From NCBI GenBank assembly GCA_002307295.1, contig DBTY01000033.1:43751-107750 (forward strand): a DNA stretch of 64,000 nt, written 5' to 3'. Below, in pieces: positions 53,955-62,978 of the stretch. Both the position numbers and the translations under genes were made by a program. Every line of letters begins with the position of its first letter. Positions within the stretch are counted from its first letter, which is position 1. Origin of the DNA: Ignavibacteriales bacterium UBA1304. Lineage in GTDB: Bacteria; Bacteroidota; Ignavibacteria; Ignavibacteriales; Ignavibacteriaceae. The notes beneath the pieces are model-generated. The model ran no database searches. It worked only from the letters and a program-made list of their open reading frames with translations, and was not told the origin of the DNA.

Positions 53955-55691
53955 ATGAATTTATCTGCTTCCGAAATATCTATTTTTTTACTAATCCTTA
54001 GCCTAATCCTGTTTGTTGCAAGGGCAATTGGAGAAGTTTTTAGAATATTTAAGCAGCCAAACGTAGTAGGGGAAATATTAGCGGGTATAATTTTAGGTCC
54101 TACTATATTAGGGGCTCTATTCCCATCTGTATTCAATTTCCTTTTTGTTGCGTCGCCTAAAATTCAGATAGCTTTGAATGGGCTTACTACAATTGCAGTC
54201 GTTTTGCTATTATTAATTTCAGGATTAGAAGTCGATTTATCTATTGTCCTTAAGCAGGGGAAAGCGGCTATATTAACCAGTTTTATGGGGATTGTTTTTC
54301 CATTCGCTATTGGTTTTACTGTATCGTATTTCTTCCCGAATTTTTTAGGGATTGTCAACTCAAATATGAAGCTTCCGTTTTCTTTATTCATAGGCACAGC
54401 GCTCTCAATTACGGCTTTGCCAGTTGTTGCGCGAACTCTTATGGATTTGAATATATTTAAAACTGAAATTGGCTTTCTGATTATTGCTTCGGCTATGTTA
54501 AATGATTTGATCGGTTGGATTATTTTCTCTGTCATACTTGGCATGATTGGGACGTCAAGCGGGAATTTTAGTTTTGAGCTTACTATAGTTTTAATTTTTG
54601 TCTTTATAGCCTTTATGCTTTTAATTGGAAGAAAACTAGTGGATGGAATTCTTCCATTTATACAAACAAAAATTTCTTTTCCAGGCGGAGTTTTAAATTT
54701 TATTTTGATAATTGGATTTCTTGCCGCGTCGTTTACAGAGTATATTGGCATACACGCAATATTTGGGGCTTTCATTGCAGGAATTGCAATTGGCGATTCG
54801 GCTCATCTAAAAGAGAGCACTCGCGATATAATTCAGCAGTTTGTAACTAATATTTTTGCGCCGCTGTTTTTTGTGTCTATTGGGCTGCGCGTTAACTTTA
54901 TACAAAATTTTGATATATGGATTGTGCTGATATTCCTTGTTCTTGCATTTGCAGGCAAAGTTATCGGCTGCGGTCTTGGCGCTTACTGGGGAGGACTTAA
55001 AAAGAATGACGCGCTTGCTATCGGCTTTGGTATGAACTCGAGAGGCGCAATGGAGATAGTGCTTGGCGCGCTTGCGTTGCAATATGGATTAATACAAGAA
55101 AAAGTTTTTGTAGGCCTTGTTATTATGGCAATTGTAACGTCTATTTCAAGCGCCCCGTTTATGAATTATTTTCTGCGTGAGAGAAAGCTTAATTCATTTG
55201 TTAATATTCTAAAGTTGAAATATATTCTTTTTACTAACGCATTGAGTAGAAAAGACGTTATAAGCGAATTAACCAGTTTTGTCGCAAAGTCCAGCAACCT
55301 TGATGAGGAATTTTTGTTTAACGAAATTTGGAAGAGAGAAGAAGAAATGCCGACAGGAATAGCCAATTATCTTGCAATTCCTCATGCGCGCGTAGAAATA
55401 AAATATCCTATAATTGCGGTGGCTGTTAGCGAAGCTGGAATTGATTTTGAAGCGGCTGATAGTTTGCCGGCTAAAATTATAATACTACTTTTAACTCCCA
55501 AAGAAAATAATGAGCTTCAGTTGCAGCTGCTTTCAGAAATTGCCAAGTCATTTAATAACAGGGACTCGATTGAGTCCCTGTTGAAATCTAAAACTAAAGA
55601 AGAGTTTTATGATAATATTAAAAATTATTTTAACTCATTAAACGAACCGTCAAAAGCTTTGCCGTTTATAGAAAAGCATATTACAGTTTAA
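53955..55691 (+). CDS. CPA2 cation:proton antiporter fused to a PTS EIIA (fructose-type) domain
   Basis: A 578-aa protein. The first 390 residues form about twelve transmembrane segments with the CPA2 pattern: EVFRIFKQPNVVGEILAGIILGP, LLLISGLEVDLSIV, ALSITALPVVARTL, the core FGAFIAGIAIGDS and FFVSIGLRVNF. After a linker, residues about 430-570 are a fructose-type PTS EIIA domain. Its phosphorylatable His is in YLAIPHARVEI (His477), followed by the IIILLLTPKEN element. Such fusions suggest ion transport controlled by the phosphorylation state of a PTS. No HPr or EI is in the window. It converges on the next gene with an 11-bp overlap of 3' ends. Confidence 0.9.
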   Translation: MNLSASEISIFLLILSLILFVARAIGEVFRIFKQPNVVGEILAGIILGPTILGALFPSVFNFLFVASPKIQIALNGLTTIAVVLLLLISGLEVDLSIVLKQGKAAILTSFMGIVFPFAIGFTVSYFFPNFLGIVNSNMKLPFSLFIGTALSITALPVVARTLMDLNIFKTEIGFLIIASAMLNDLIGWIIFSVILGMIGTSSGNFSFELTIVLIFVFIAFMLLIGRKLVDGILPFIQTKISFPGGVLNFILIIGFLAASFTEYIGIHAIFGAFIAGIAIGDSAHLKESTRDIIQQFVTNIFAPLFFVSIGLRVNFIQNFDIWIVLIFLVLAFAGKVIGCGLGAYWGGLKKNDALAIGFGMNSRGAMEIVLGALALQYGLIQEKVFVGLVIMAIVTSISSAPFMNYFLRERKLNSFVNILKLKYILFTNALSRKDVISELTSFVAKSSNLDEEFLFNEIWKREEEMPTGIANYLAIPHARVEIKYPIIAVAVSEAGIDFEAADSLPAKIIILLLTPKENNELQLQLLSEIAKSFNNRDSIESLLKSKTKEEFYDNIKNYFNSLNEPSKALPFIEKHITV

Positions 55692-58671
55692 AATATAAAA
55701 GAACTGAATTCATTAACTCATTTCTTACGCCTTCGTCTAAAACAGTTTCAAGCGGAAAGCCGAATATTACCACTCCATACTCATTCTTATATGCAGTAGC
55801 CGCGCTAAATTTATTTTCAGAATATCTTAAAACAGTTTTGCTTTCTTTTGAAGGACTAATTTCATCAGGAGCTTCTGCTGCATAAATTAATTTATTCGCT
55901 TCTGTGTTAAAATTAAAATCTTTTAAAGATGGAGAAAAATTATTTACAGTATAAACGCTCCCGCCCTTGGATGCATGGTCTGCTCCAGAAACAATTTTAA
56001 GAATGTCTTTGCCGAACTTTGCGTTTACGCTGTCATTCTGAGATAATAAATCGCTTGCCGTATAAGAACCGGAGACAAATAAATTGCCGCCTGCTTTACA
56101 ATAAGCAGATAACTTATTTTGCAGCTGTTTTGGGAAAGCTGCAAATGAAGGTGAATAAAGCGAGTCGTTAATCTTTCTTTGCCAATGCGTAGTTTTCTGT
56201 TCGCCAAGAATTAGATCAATTAATTTATATTTATTGTAATCTGAATTATTTTCTGTAAATGATTTTACGCTTGTTGAAACAAATGAAAATCCAGAGTTAA
56301 GCAGAGCTTTACCGTGTACATAAGGATAATCAAATGAGTTGCCTGCAATAATTTTTGTTTCAGAATCAGCATAGCTTGCTCCATGACCTGGGGCGTCGTT
56401 GGTTCTGAAAGGGGAGTTAGGATTGAAATCGTTTTGAACTCCGGTTAAGTTAACGCTGAACTTATCAGAAACGCCAGCGTCTGCGCTATTAAGGAACCCG
56501 GAAAAACTGTCTGTCTCAATTACAGCCGGAGCCGCTACGCGTTCAAATCCATTTACAATAAGAACCGGTTCTTTGCCCGATTTTGATTTGCATGCTGATA
56601 AAATTTCTGTTGGGAAACTTTCTCCGCCTTTATTTACGGCAGTTATTTTAAAGCTATAAATAAGGCCTGGAGTAATATTGTTAATTTCCGCTTCTGGTTT
56701 ATCAACAATAAAGCCGTTATCAAAATCTCCGTCGTTAATGCGGGTATATACTACGTATTTCTCCGGCTTTGCAGTTTCTTCAAGCGAATCGTTTACTGGA
56801 TTCCATTTAAGAACAATATTGCCGGAAGCGTTAAATTCAGAACTAAACGAGTTTACAGGCAATGGCTGTACGACGTATTGGAAGCCGTATTGAACCGATA
56901 AAAACTTTAGCATCCCTTTGTATATTGCGCGCGAAACTTCAAAGCGGAATCTTGGATCGTGGAAAAACTTCATATCTAAAAAGTTCTGATGTGAAAGTAA
57001 TTCAAGCAGCAAAGTAGGGAAGTTTGGTCTGTCAGATTCGCTGTATTGAGCGTTTTGCAACTGACGACGGTTCCAAGCAGGATCAAACTTCTTTCTTATG
57101 TCGTTAACAATTTGCGTTTGTACGATATCTGCAAGATCGCGGTTTACTATTCTTGACATTCCGTTAGGGAAAACTATATTATCTTTGGCGTCTTCCAGAC
57201 TGTAAATTGATAGAGATCCTACTGTCGTATCGTTATGAGTAATTCCGGCATCAGTATGAAAAGCCATTGAAATATCTATTGGCACTCCAAGCCCTTTATT
57301 ATTTCTATCTCTGTTTGGACCGAAAGGAGCTCCATAAAGATAATTCAGATATTCATTTCTTGACTGATAATCGTCGTTATAATCGTTCTTGGATTTATTT
57401 AGACTATAAACAAGAGAATCGGGCATTCCGGCATATTGCAGCCAGTAACGGGCGCCTTCAAGATACTTTGGTCTGCCGCTTGTTTTGCCGTTGCGTTCTA
57501 CAATTCCCATTCCTCCGCCAAAACGGACAGCGTCGACAGAAACGAGTTTGTTTGCTTCTCCGCTTTTGTTTGTAACCAATACCTTTCCGTTTGCCGGGTT
57601 TGTTCCTTTTTTGAATTTAAACTTGCCCAAATAAAACCAGGTGCTTCCGCCAATTTGCTGATTTATATTAAACTCAGTTATGCCGCCTAAATGATACACT
57701 GAAAACGCTGCGTCGGATACGTTATTTGGCGAAGCCTTGTACGAAATATAAATTCCATAAAATCCGTCTTCAGGTATATCTGGTATAAAGCTTGCTTCTG
57801 CCGAAACTTTTGAATCTGATTCTACGACTCTATGCGTTCCCTCTGTAAAAGGATTTTCTTTCTCTTTGTAAGGAGGGGTTCCAATTGCAAATGCCGCGCC
57901 TTCTCCGGTTTTCCAAACGTGTTTTTTATCTAACGATTTTTCAATATACTCTTTGCCTATTCCGGAGTCGTTGTCTACTACCGCTTCGTTAGGCTGTATA
58001 TCTCTTTCGCGCGGAACATATACGTTTGCTCCCGCATTTTCCAGCATGGGAATCAGATACTGAATTGTGAAAGACATTGGGACTAAATCTTCAACTGACT
58101 GAAATAAACGCGGTCTCTGCCATTCCCATTTATCTTCTTCGTTGTTATAATACCAGCCGTGGCTATGCCATAAACCGATATTCATATTTTGTAATCCGTT
58201 TGCCTGTTTAAATGGTTTGCTTACGTTTGTGACTACTTGTTTAGGGCGCGCAGGCAAACCCGCAGGCAAACGAGTTTTATCATAATTGGCTTTATCTGAG
58301 CGAAAAAAATTAGGAATTAAATCTTCAAGCGGTCTATCAAGCGTAAAGATTGAAAGCGCAAAATTATTATAGTACCTGCTGAAGTATTTATGAAGGTCGT
58401 CATAAGTTTTCTTTACATTATCTTCTCTGTAAGGAGCGTAAGAAAAATCTTTATTAAAATAAATATTTATTTTTTTATTTAGCGAATCTATTTTTATAGA
58501 GTCGGCCGCAGAACCGGCTGGCAGACTAAAACCAATAGTCTTTTTCTTAACTGCATGATTAAAGTCGGATAATTTAAAAACAGGCGCTTCTTCTTTTGTG
58601 ATATTAGAAGAAGAACATCCTGTAGCAATCAAAAGCGATGCGCTGAAAATAAACAGGAAAAAATTTCTCAT
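55681..58671 (-). CDS. Lipoprotein with amidase-like and golvesin-type domains
   Basis: A 996-aa lipoprotein (SLLIATGCSSS, lipidated Cys near residue 19). The centre combines an N-acetylmuramoyl-amidase-like fold split in sequence: GLWHSHGWYYNNEED, a long insertion, AFHTDAGITHND and TLLLELLSHQNFLD (Zn ligands plausible at the first H and in LLLELLSHQN). Inside the insertion (about 275-390) is a golvesin/xanthan-lyase C-terminal-like sandwich with DGFYGIYISYKAS and GGSTWFYLGKFKFKKG. A fibronectin III-like domain (around 655-710) and a C-terminal domain with a flavodoxin-like GNLFVSGSYTASDLL follow. Known relatives in Bacteroidota are long, uncharacterised envelope lipoproteins. A peptidoglycan or glycan amidase role is inferred. 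Confidence 0.72.
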   Translation of the reverse strand: MRNFFLFIFSASLLIATGCSSSNITKEEAPVFKLSDFNHAVKKKTIGFSLPAGSAADSIKIDSLNKKINIYFNKDFSYAPYREDNVKKTYDDLHKYFSRYYNNFALSIFTLDRPLEDLIPNFFRSDKANYDKTRLPAGLPARPKQVVTNVSKPFKQANGLQNMNIGLWHSHGWYYNNEEDKWEWQRPRLFQSVEDLVPMSFTIQYLIPMLENAGANVYVPRERDIQPNEAVVDNDSGIGKEYIEKSLDKKHVWKTGEGAAFAIGTPPYKEKENPFTEGTHRVVESDSKVSAEASFIPDIPEDGFYGIYISYKASPNNVSDAAFSVYHLGGITEFNINQQIGGSTWFYLGKFKFKKGTNPANGKVLVTNKSGEANKLVSVDAVRFGGGMGIVERNGKTSGRPKYLEGARYWLQYAGMPDSLVYSLNKSKNDYNDDYQSRNEYLNYLYGAPFGPNRDRNNKGLGVPIDISMAFHTDAGITHNDTTVGSLSIYSLEDAKDNIVFPNGMSRIVNRDLADIVQTQIVNDIRKKFDPAWNRRQLQNAQYSESDRPNFPTLLLELLSHQNFLDMKFFHDPRFRFEVSRAIYKGMLKFLSVQYGFQYVVQPLPVNSFSSEFNASGNIVLKWNPVNDSLEETAKPEKYVVYTRINDGDFDNGFIVDKPEAEINNITPGLIYSFKITAVNKGGESFPTEILSACKSKSGKEPVLIVNGFERVAAPAVIETDSFSGFLNSADAGVSDKFSVNLTGVQNDFNPNSPFRTNDAPGHGASYADSETKIIAGNSFDYPYVHGKALLNSGFSFVSTSVKSFTENNSDYNKYKLIDLILGEQKTTHWQRKINDSLYSPSFAAFPKQLQNKLSAYCKAGGNLFVSGSYTASDLLSQNDSVNAKFGKDILKIVSGADHASKGGSVYTVNNFSPSLKDFNFNTEANKLIYAAEAPDEISPSKESKTVLRYSENKFSAATAYKNEYGVVIFGFPLETVLDEGVRNELMNSVLLYFKL

Positions 58672-58687
58672 AATTTAACTCTCTGGA

Positions 58688-59941
58688 TTATAAATTTACT
58701 GTTACTCTGAATATTATTGATTTTGATTTTGCATATATTTGATATTTTTCTAAAAAAGCAGGGATAAGAATTATAGCCCCTTTGCTGTATTCATATTTAT
58801 TTGTACCGTAAAGCGGGTCGGAAATTACTATCTCGCCTTCTGCTATCAAAAGGGTTTCAAAACTATCGTTAGTGTTAAACGAACAGAAGGAATACTTGCC
58901 AAGCTCAATTTTTGAAATATTAAATTCCTCAACTGGAGCCGGATATGGGAAAATAATTAATTCATTTGAGTTTTTAATTATTGGCAACGGTTCAACATTA
59001 TAATAAGCTATCTTTTTTAATGCGTCAATATCTTTAAATTTACTTGTAAGTCCTGCTCTAACCACGTTATCGGAATTAGCCATGCATTCTACTATATCGC
59101 CTTTTATATATGCATGAGGAATTCCGGCGCCTGTAAAAATGGCTTCTCCTTTTTTTAGATGCACCATCTGTAAAAAGAAAACTACCAATAAGCCTATGTC
59201 GTCGTTAGAATTTTTAGCTGATAGCTCAAGAAACAATTTTTCAGTTTCGGTTAATTTGGCTTCTTTTGCGGAAATGCGTTTAATTAAACCGTTTACTGTC
59301 TCTTTTACTTTATCAGGACTGGCTTTTGCATTAGTCAAAAGATTTTCAAAAACCATTTTAAGGAATAATGTTTTTTCTGTAGAGCTTGAAGCTCCGATTC
59401 CTTCATATGAATCTAGATTTCCCAATTCGATAAAATTAGTAATTTCGGGATTATTCTGAAATATGGTTAAAAGATCGGAAACGCTTTTGAATCCCGCCAA
59501 AGCTGTAAGGCTATCAAGAGCTATTGCAATTTCCGGTTTGTGATTATCGTCTGGATAATTAACCGGGTCTTTTGCATGAAGAATTTTTGCGAACTCTTTA
59601 TTGGGGTGCGCCTGTATAGATAATGCTTCTGCGGCGGATAAGACTTTTAACAGGTAAGGAAATCGGTTTTTGCAATTTACGGCGGTTTCTTTGCCTAAAA
59701 TCTCGGCCGGAAATTTATCTATAAAATCGGCTAAAGAAATATTTACTTTATCAACTGTAACATCTGAACAGGCTTTCGGATTAGTCCCTATCCACAGTTC
59801 CGCATAAGGAGTATCGTTCTTAATTTCTGCGCCAATAAAGTTGGGTATAAAAGCTTTTTCCCCTCGGGTTCCCCATTCATAGTTCTGAATTTTATTCTCT
59901 AACAAATAGGGTTGTTTGGTAATCTGGTTGTTTTCAGTCAT
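58688..59941 (-). CDS. manA: Mannose-6-phosphate isomerase, class I
   Basis: A 417-aa Zn-dependent cupin that interconverts mannose-6-phosphate and fructose-6-phosphate. It has the QNYEWGTRGEKAFIPN start, PYAELWIGTNPKA, LSIQAHPNKEFA (first Zn ligands), HKPEIAIAL and GAGIPHAYIKGDIVECMANSDNV. Those are all class I marks. Length is normal. The start at 59941 comes from an ATG with TAATATG context and no strong ribosome binding site. It precedes the amidase-like lipoprotein on the same strand (16 nt), suggesting cotranscription. It may supply GDP-mannose for envelope polysaccharide. Confidence 0.93.
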   Translation of the reverse strand: MTENNQITKQPYLLENKIQNYEWGTRGEKAFIPNFIGAEIKNDTPYAELWIGTNPKACSDVTVDKVNISLADFIDKFPAEILGKETAVNCKNRFPYLLKVLSAAEALSIQAHPNKEFAKILHAKDPVNYPDDNHKPEIAIALDSLTALAGFKSVSDLLTIFQNNPEITNFIELGNLDSYEGIGASSSTEKTLFLKMVFENLLTNAKASPDKVKETVNGLIKRISAKEAKLTETEKLFLELSAKNSNDDIGLLVVFFLQMVHLKKGEAIFTGAGIPHAYIKGDIVECMANSDNVVRAGLTSKFKDIDALKKIAYYNVEPLPIIKNSNELIIFPYPAPVEEFNISKIELGKYSFCSFNTNDSFETLLIAEGEIVISDPLYGTNKYEYSKGAIILIPAFLEKYQIYAKSKSIIFRVTVNL

Positions 59942-60083
59942 ATTATGTGAGTAATTATAGATGATGTAAAAAAAATAAATTATATGCCCTATAATTTAAA
60001 CTAAAAAACTTGAAAATTCATTTTATTAAGGTTAATTTCTACAAAATAGTATTAAATTTTATTAACATAGTTAGGGAATAAAA

Positions 60084-60434
60084 ATGACAGCTCCTTTAAT
60101 TGCGCATGCCGAGATACCAGTAAAAAGTTTAGAAACAGCAAAAAAATTCTATGACGAATTATTCGGTTGGGAATTTAAAGCCTTTGGCAACGGATATTAT
60201 TTATATAACAGCCATGCAGGCGTTACGATAGGTCTGAAACAAGTTGAAGAAATCAGCAAAGGGAATTCGCCGATTTTCCATATCAATGTCGCGGATATAG
60301 AAGCTACGATTAAAAAGGCTGAAGAGTTAGGCGGTAAAACAGAAAAAGGGAAAACTGTAATTCCCGTTTACGGTTATTACGGGCTTATAAAAGATATTGA
60401 TGGAAATACAATTGGTTTATACGAAACGCACTAA
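60084..60434 (+). CDS. VOC (glyoxalase/bleomycin-resistance fold) family protein
   Basis: A 116-aa cytosolic protein of two beta-alpha-beta-beta-beta units. It begins IAHAEIPVKSLETAKKFYDELFGWEFKAFG, then GVTIGLKQVEE and SPIFHINVADIEATIKKAEELGGKT, and ends GYYGLIKDIDGNTIGLYE. Metal-ligand positions (His near the start, Glu at the end) are present, but lactoylglutathione lyase marks are not complete, so the substrate is unknown. A TAGGGA ribosome binding site precedes ATG 60084. It is isolated between manA (divergent) and a repeat-containing gap. Confidence 0.85.
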   Translation: MTAPLIAHAEIPVKSLETAKKFYDELFGWEFKAFGNGYYLYNSHAGVTIGLKQVEEISKGNSPIFHINVADIEATIKKAEELGGKTEKGKTVIPVYGYYGLIKDIDGNTIGLYETH

Positions 60435-60529
60435 GCGATTTAATTACGGCAATTAAATTTATATATCGTAAAAGTTCTATTAAGACTAATAAAAAATAAT
60501 AGTTGAGCCATTATTTAAAAAATAATGAA

Positions 60530-60616
60530 AGTCACCCTGAGCGACAGTCGAAGGGCGATGGTTTCCAAAGTAAGCGATAAAGTTTTTTGTCATAGTTCGA
60601 CTTCGCTCACTATGAC
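60530..60616. repeat. Intergenic palindromic repeats (CCCTGAGCG- and GTCATAG-type)
   Basis: Two linked palindrome-like elements lie in the gap after the VOC gene. The first (about 60533-60556) has GTCACCCTGAGCG and GTCGAAGGGCGA. The second is an almost perfect hairpin, GTCATAG (60589-60595) with CTATGAC (60610-60616), around TTCGACTTCGCTCA. The CCCTGAGC...GTCGAAGGG layout is familiar from many bacterial intergenic repeats. Spacing between the two suggests a REP pair. Confidence 0.65.
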
Positions 60617-60699
60617 TTAATGATTTTTATTATCGTTATAAAGCTTAATAAATAACAGCATTGTATACTGTATCGTATTTTGGATAGCTCAGAATATTT

Positions 60700-62457
60700 T
60701 TATACAATCACAGTCGACTGTTTTTCTCCAATCTGCTGACGCCACATTGCGTAATAAATTCCCTTTAGAGTAAGAAGGTCTTCGTGCCTGCCTGATTCGG
60801 TAATAGATCCTTTTTCAAGAGCGTAAATCATATCTGCGTGCATAACAGTAGAAAGCCTGTGCGCAATTAAAATGGTTATTAGCTTATTGGATTTAGAAAT
60901 TTCTTTTATAGTTTTTGTAATTTCTTCTTCCGTAAGAGAATCGAGCGAAGAAGTAGCCTCGTCAAAAACAAGCAGGTCTGGTTTTCTTAACAGCGCGCGG
61001 GCAATAGAAAGCCTTTGCTTTTCGCCGCCGGATACTTTAATCCCTGATTCTCCAATTATAGTATCGAGCCCTCTATCGGCTCGTACAAGAAGAGTCTGAC
61101 AGGCGGCTTTCCTAAGCGCGTCAAGGCATTCTTCGTCAGTAGCTCTGGGATTAACGAATAATAAATTTTCCCTTATTGAACCGGAAAATAATTGAGTATC
61201 CTGCGTAACAAAACCAATTTTGCTTCTCAATAACTCTAAGTCTATTTCGCCTCTTGAAACTCCATTATATAAAATCTCTCCATCCTGTGGAGTATACAAG
61301 CCGACAAGAAGTTTTACTAAAGTAGATTTGCCGGAGCCGGAAGGCCCCACAAATGCAATTGTCTCGCCAAGCGATACTCTGAAAGAAATATCATTAAGCG
61401 CGTTAGTAGTCGCAGTCTGGTGCCTGAAGGTTATGTCTCTAAATTCAAGTTTTTGCACCGCCTTAATGGATGCGGGATTGACGGGTTTTTTCTCTTTCTC
61501 CATTTTTAAAATATTTTCAAAATTATTCAGAGAAACTTCCGCCTCGCGGTATGTATTAATAATATTGCCAAGTTCCTGTAGCGGACCGAAAATATAAAAC
61601 GAGTAAATGAACAGTGAGAAGAATTCGCCGACAGTAATTGCGCGCACAAAGATTAAATAAAGCATAAGGAACAAAATGCTTGTTCTTAAAAAGTTTATTA
61701 TCGTTCCTTGAATAAAACTCAGGCTTCTGATATATTTTACTTTTTTTAATTCAAGCTGAAGTATTTTTTCAGTAGTAGAGTTTAGTCTTTTAATTTCCTG
61801 CTGAGAAAGCCCAAGGCTTTTAACCAACTCTATATTGCGCAAAGATTCTGTTGTGGCTCCCGCTAAAGCCGTAGTTTCGGCCACAATTACTTTTTGTATC
61901 TTCTTTATTTTTTTACTTAATACTGAACTTATAAATCCAATAATTGGCACAATGGAAAAATAAACAGGCGCAATTATCCAATGCACTGTAAACGCGTAGA
62001 TAACGACAAAAATTATACCTACCAACGAAGTGAAAAGAACGTTTACCGCAGATGAAATCAGCTTCTCTACGTCTAAGCGTACTTTTTGCAGTATGCCTAA
62101 AGTTTCTCCGCTTCGCTGATCTTCAAAGACTGAATAGGGGAGTTCGAGAGAGTGTTTTAATCCGTCGGAGTATATTTTTGCGCCAAGACGCTGAGTAATA
62201 ACGTTTATATAATAATCCTGAAAGTTTTTGGCAATTCTGGAAACAAGCGCAACTCCTACGGCGGCGGCTAAAAGAAGAGCTACTCCTTTGAAAAAATCTA
62301 TTTTAGAGTATTTATCAAACTTAGTTGCGTATTCGTCAATTACATGCCTGAAAATAAGCGGATCGAGTAATGAAAATATCTGGTTTACGGCAGCCAGAAA
62401 CAGCGCTAACGCTACCAAACGCCAGTAGTTCTTTAAATATGAGTATAGTAATTTCAT
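60700..62457 (-). CDS. ABC exporter, fused permease and ATPase (MsbA-like)
   Basis: A 585-aa half-transporter. Residues 1-310 are the six-helix exporter domain (FSLLDPLIFRHVIDEYA, QRLGAKIYSDGLKHSLELP, GATTESLRNIELVKSLGL). Residues 340-575 are the ATPase with Walker A VGPSGSGKSTLVKLL, VTQDTQLFSGSI, signature KVSGGEKQRLSIARALL, Walker B LLVFDEATSSLDS and the H-loop IAHRLST. It works as a homodimer or with another half. The substrate may be a lipid, peptide or drug; no accessory gene is beside it. It is divergent from the Mrr-ImmA-type gene across a 521-nt gap. Confidence 0.9.
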   Translation of the reverse strand: MKLLYSYLKNYWRLVALALFLAAVNQIFSLLDPLIFRHVIDEYATKFDKYSKIDFFKGVALLLAAAVGVALVSRIAKNFQDYYINVITQRLGAKIYSDGLKHSLELPYSVFEDQRSGETLGILQKVRLDVEKLISSAVNVLFTSLVGIIFVVIYAFTVHWIIAPVYFSIVPIIGFISSVLSKKIKKIQKVIVAETTALAGATTESLRNIELVKSLGLSQQEIKRLNSTTEKILQLELKKVKYIRSLSFIQGTIINFLRTSILFLMLYLIFVRAITVGEFFSLFIYSFYIFGPLQELGNIINTYREAEVSLNNFENILKMEKEKKPVNPASIKAVQKLEFRDITFRHQTATTNALNDISFRVSLGETIAFVGPSGSGKSTLVKLLVGLYTPQDGEILYNGVSRGEIDLELLRSKIGFVTQDTQLFSGSIRENLLFVNPRATDEECLDALRKAACQTLLVRADRGLDTIIGESGIKVSGGEKQRLSIARALLRKPDLLVFDEATSSLDSLTEEEITKTIKEISKSNKLITILIAHRLSTVMHADMIYALEKGSITESGRHEDLLTLKGIYYAMWRQQIGEKQSTVIV

Positions 62458-62978
62458 GTATAATTATCCGATGCAAATAAAGTTAAAATTTATCTTAATA
62501 TAGTCAGCTAATTTTGTTATGAATATAACATTTACAAAGTAACTAATAAGATAACCATTTTCTAAGGAGAAAAGTTTACCTTTTGAAATTTTACGCTACA
62601 AAATAACGCATTGTTTTTAATTCATTATTTAATTTACATTGTAAAAGTAATTATATATATAATTACTTTTACGAACTTTCCAAAATACTTTTGCTTATCG
62701 TAAAATAAATTATAACACTACTAATTGACAATAAAAACAAATGTTTCTAAATTAAAACTGATATTTATAGTACTTCTCCCATTATAACCGAGGGGCGAAC
62801 GATACGGCGGAAATTGTTTGTACGGTCGATTAATTACCCAAAATATTATATGGCATTAATACTTCGTACCATATTATTAAAATGAGAATGAAGTAGTAAA
62901 CTAATGTTTTGTTTATGTCATATATCATGGAATATAAAATATGTTAATGTATTATTTCAGCAATAAAAGCGAAAAAAA
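62458..62978. other. 521-nt divergent gap with a 32-bp perfect palindrome
   Basis: Very AT-rich sequence between the ABC exporter and the nuclease-metalloprotease gene. Its notable part is a perfect palindrome at 62641-62672, with arm GTAAAAGTAATTATAT and its exact complement. Otherwise I see no gene; the final stretch AATAAAAGCGAAAAAAA before ATG 62979 offers only a poor ribosome binding site. Confidence 0.55.
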
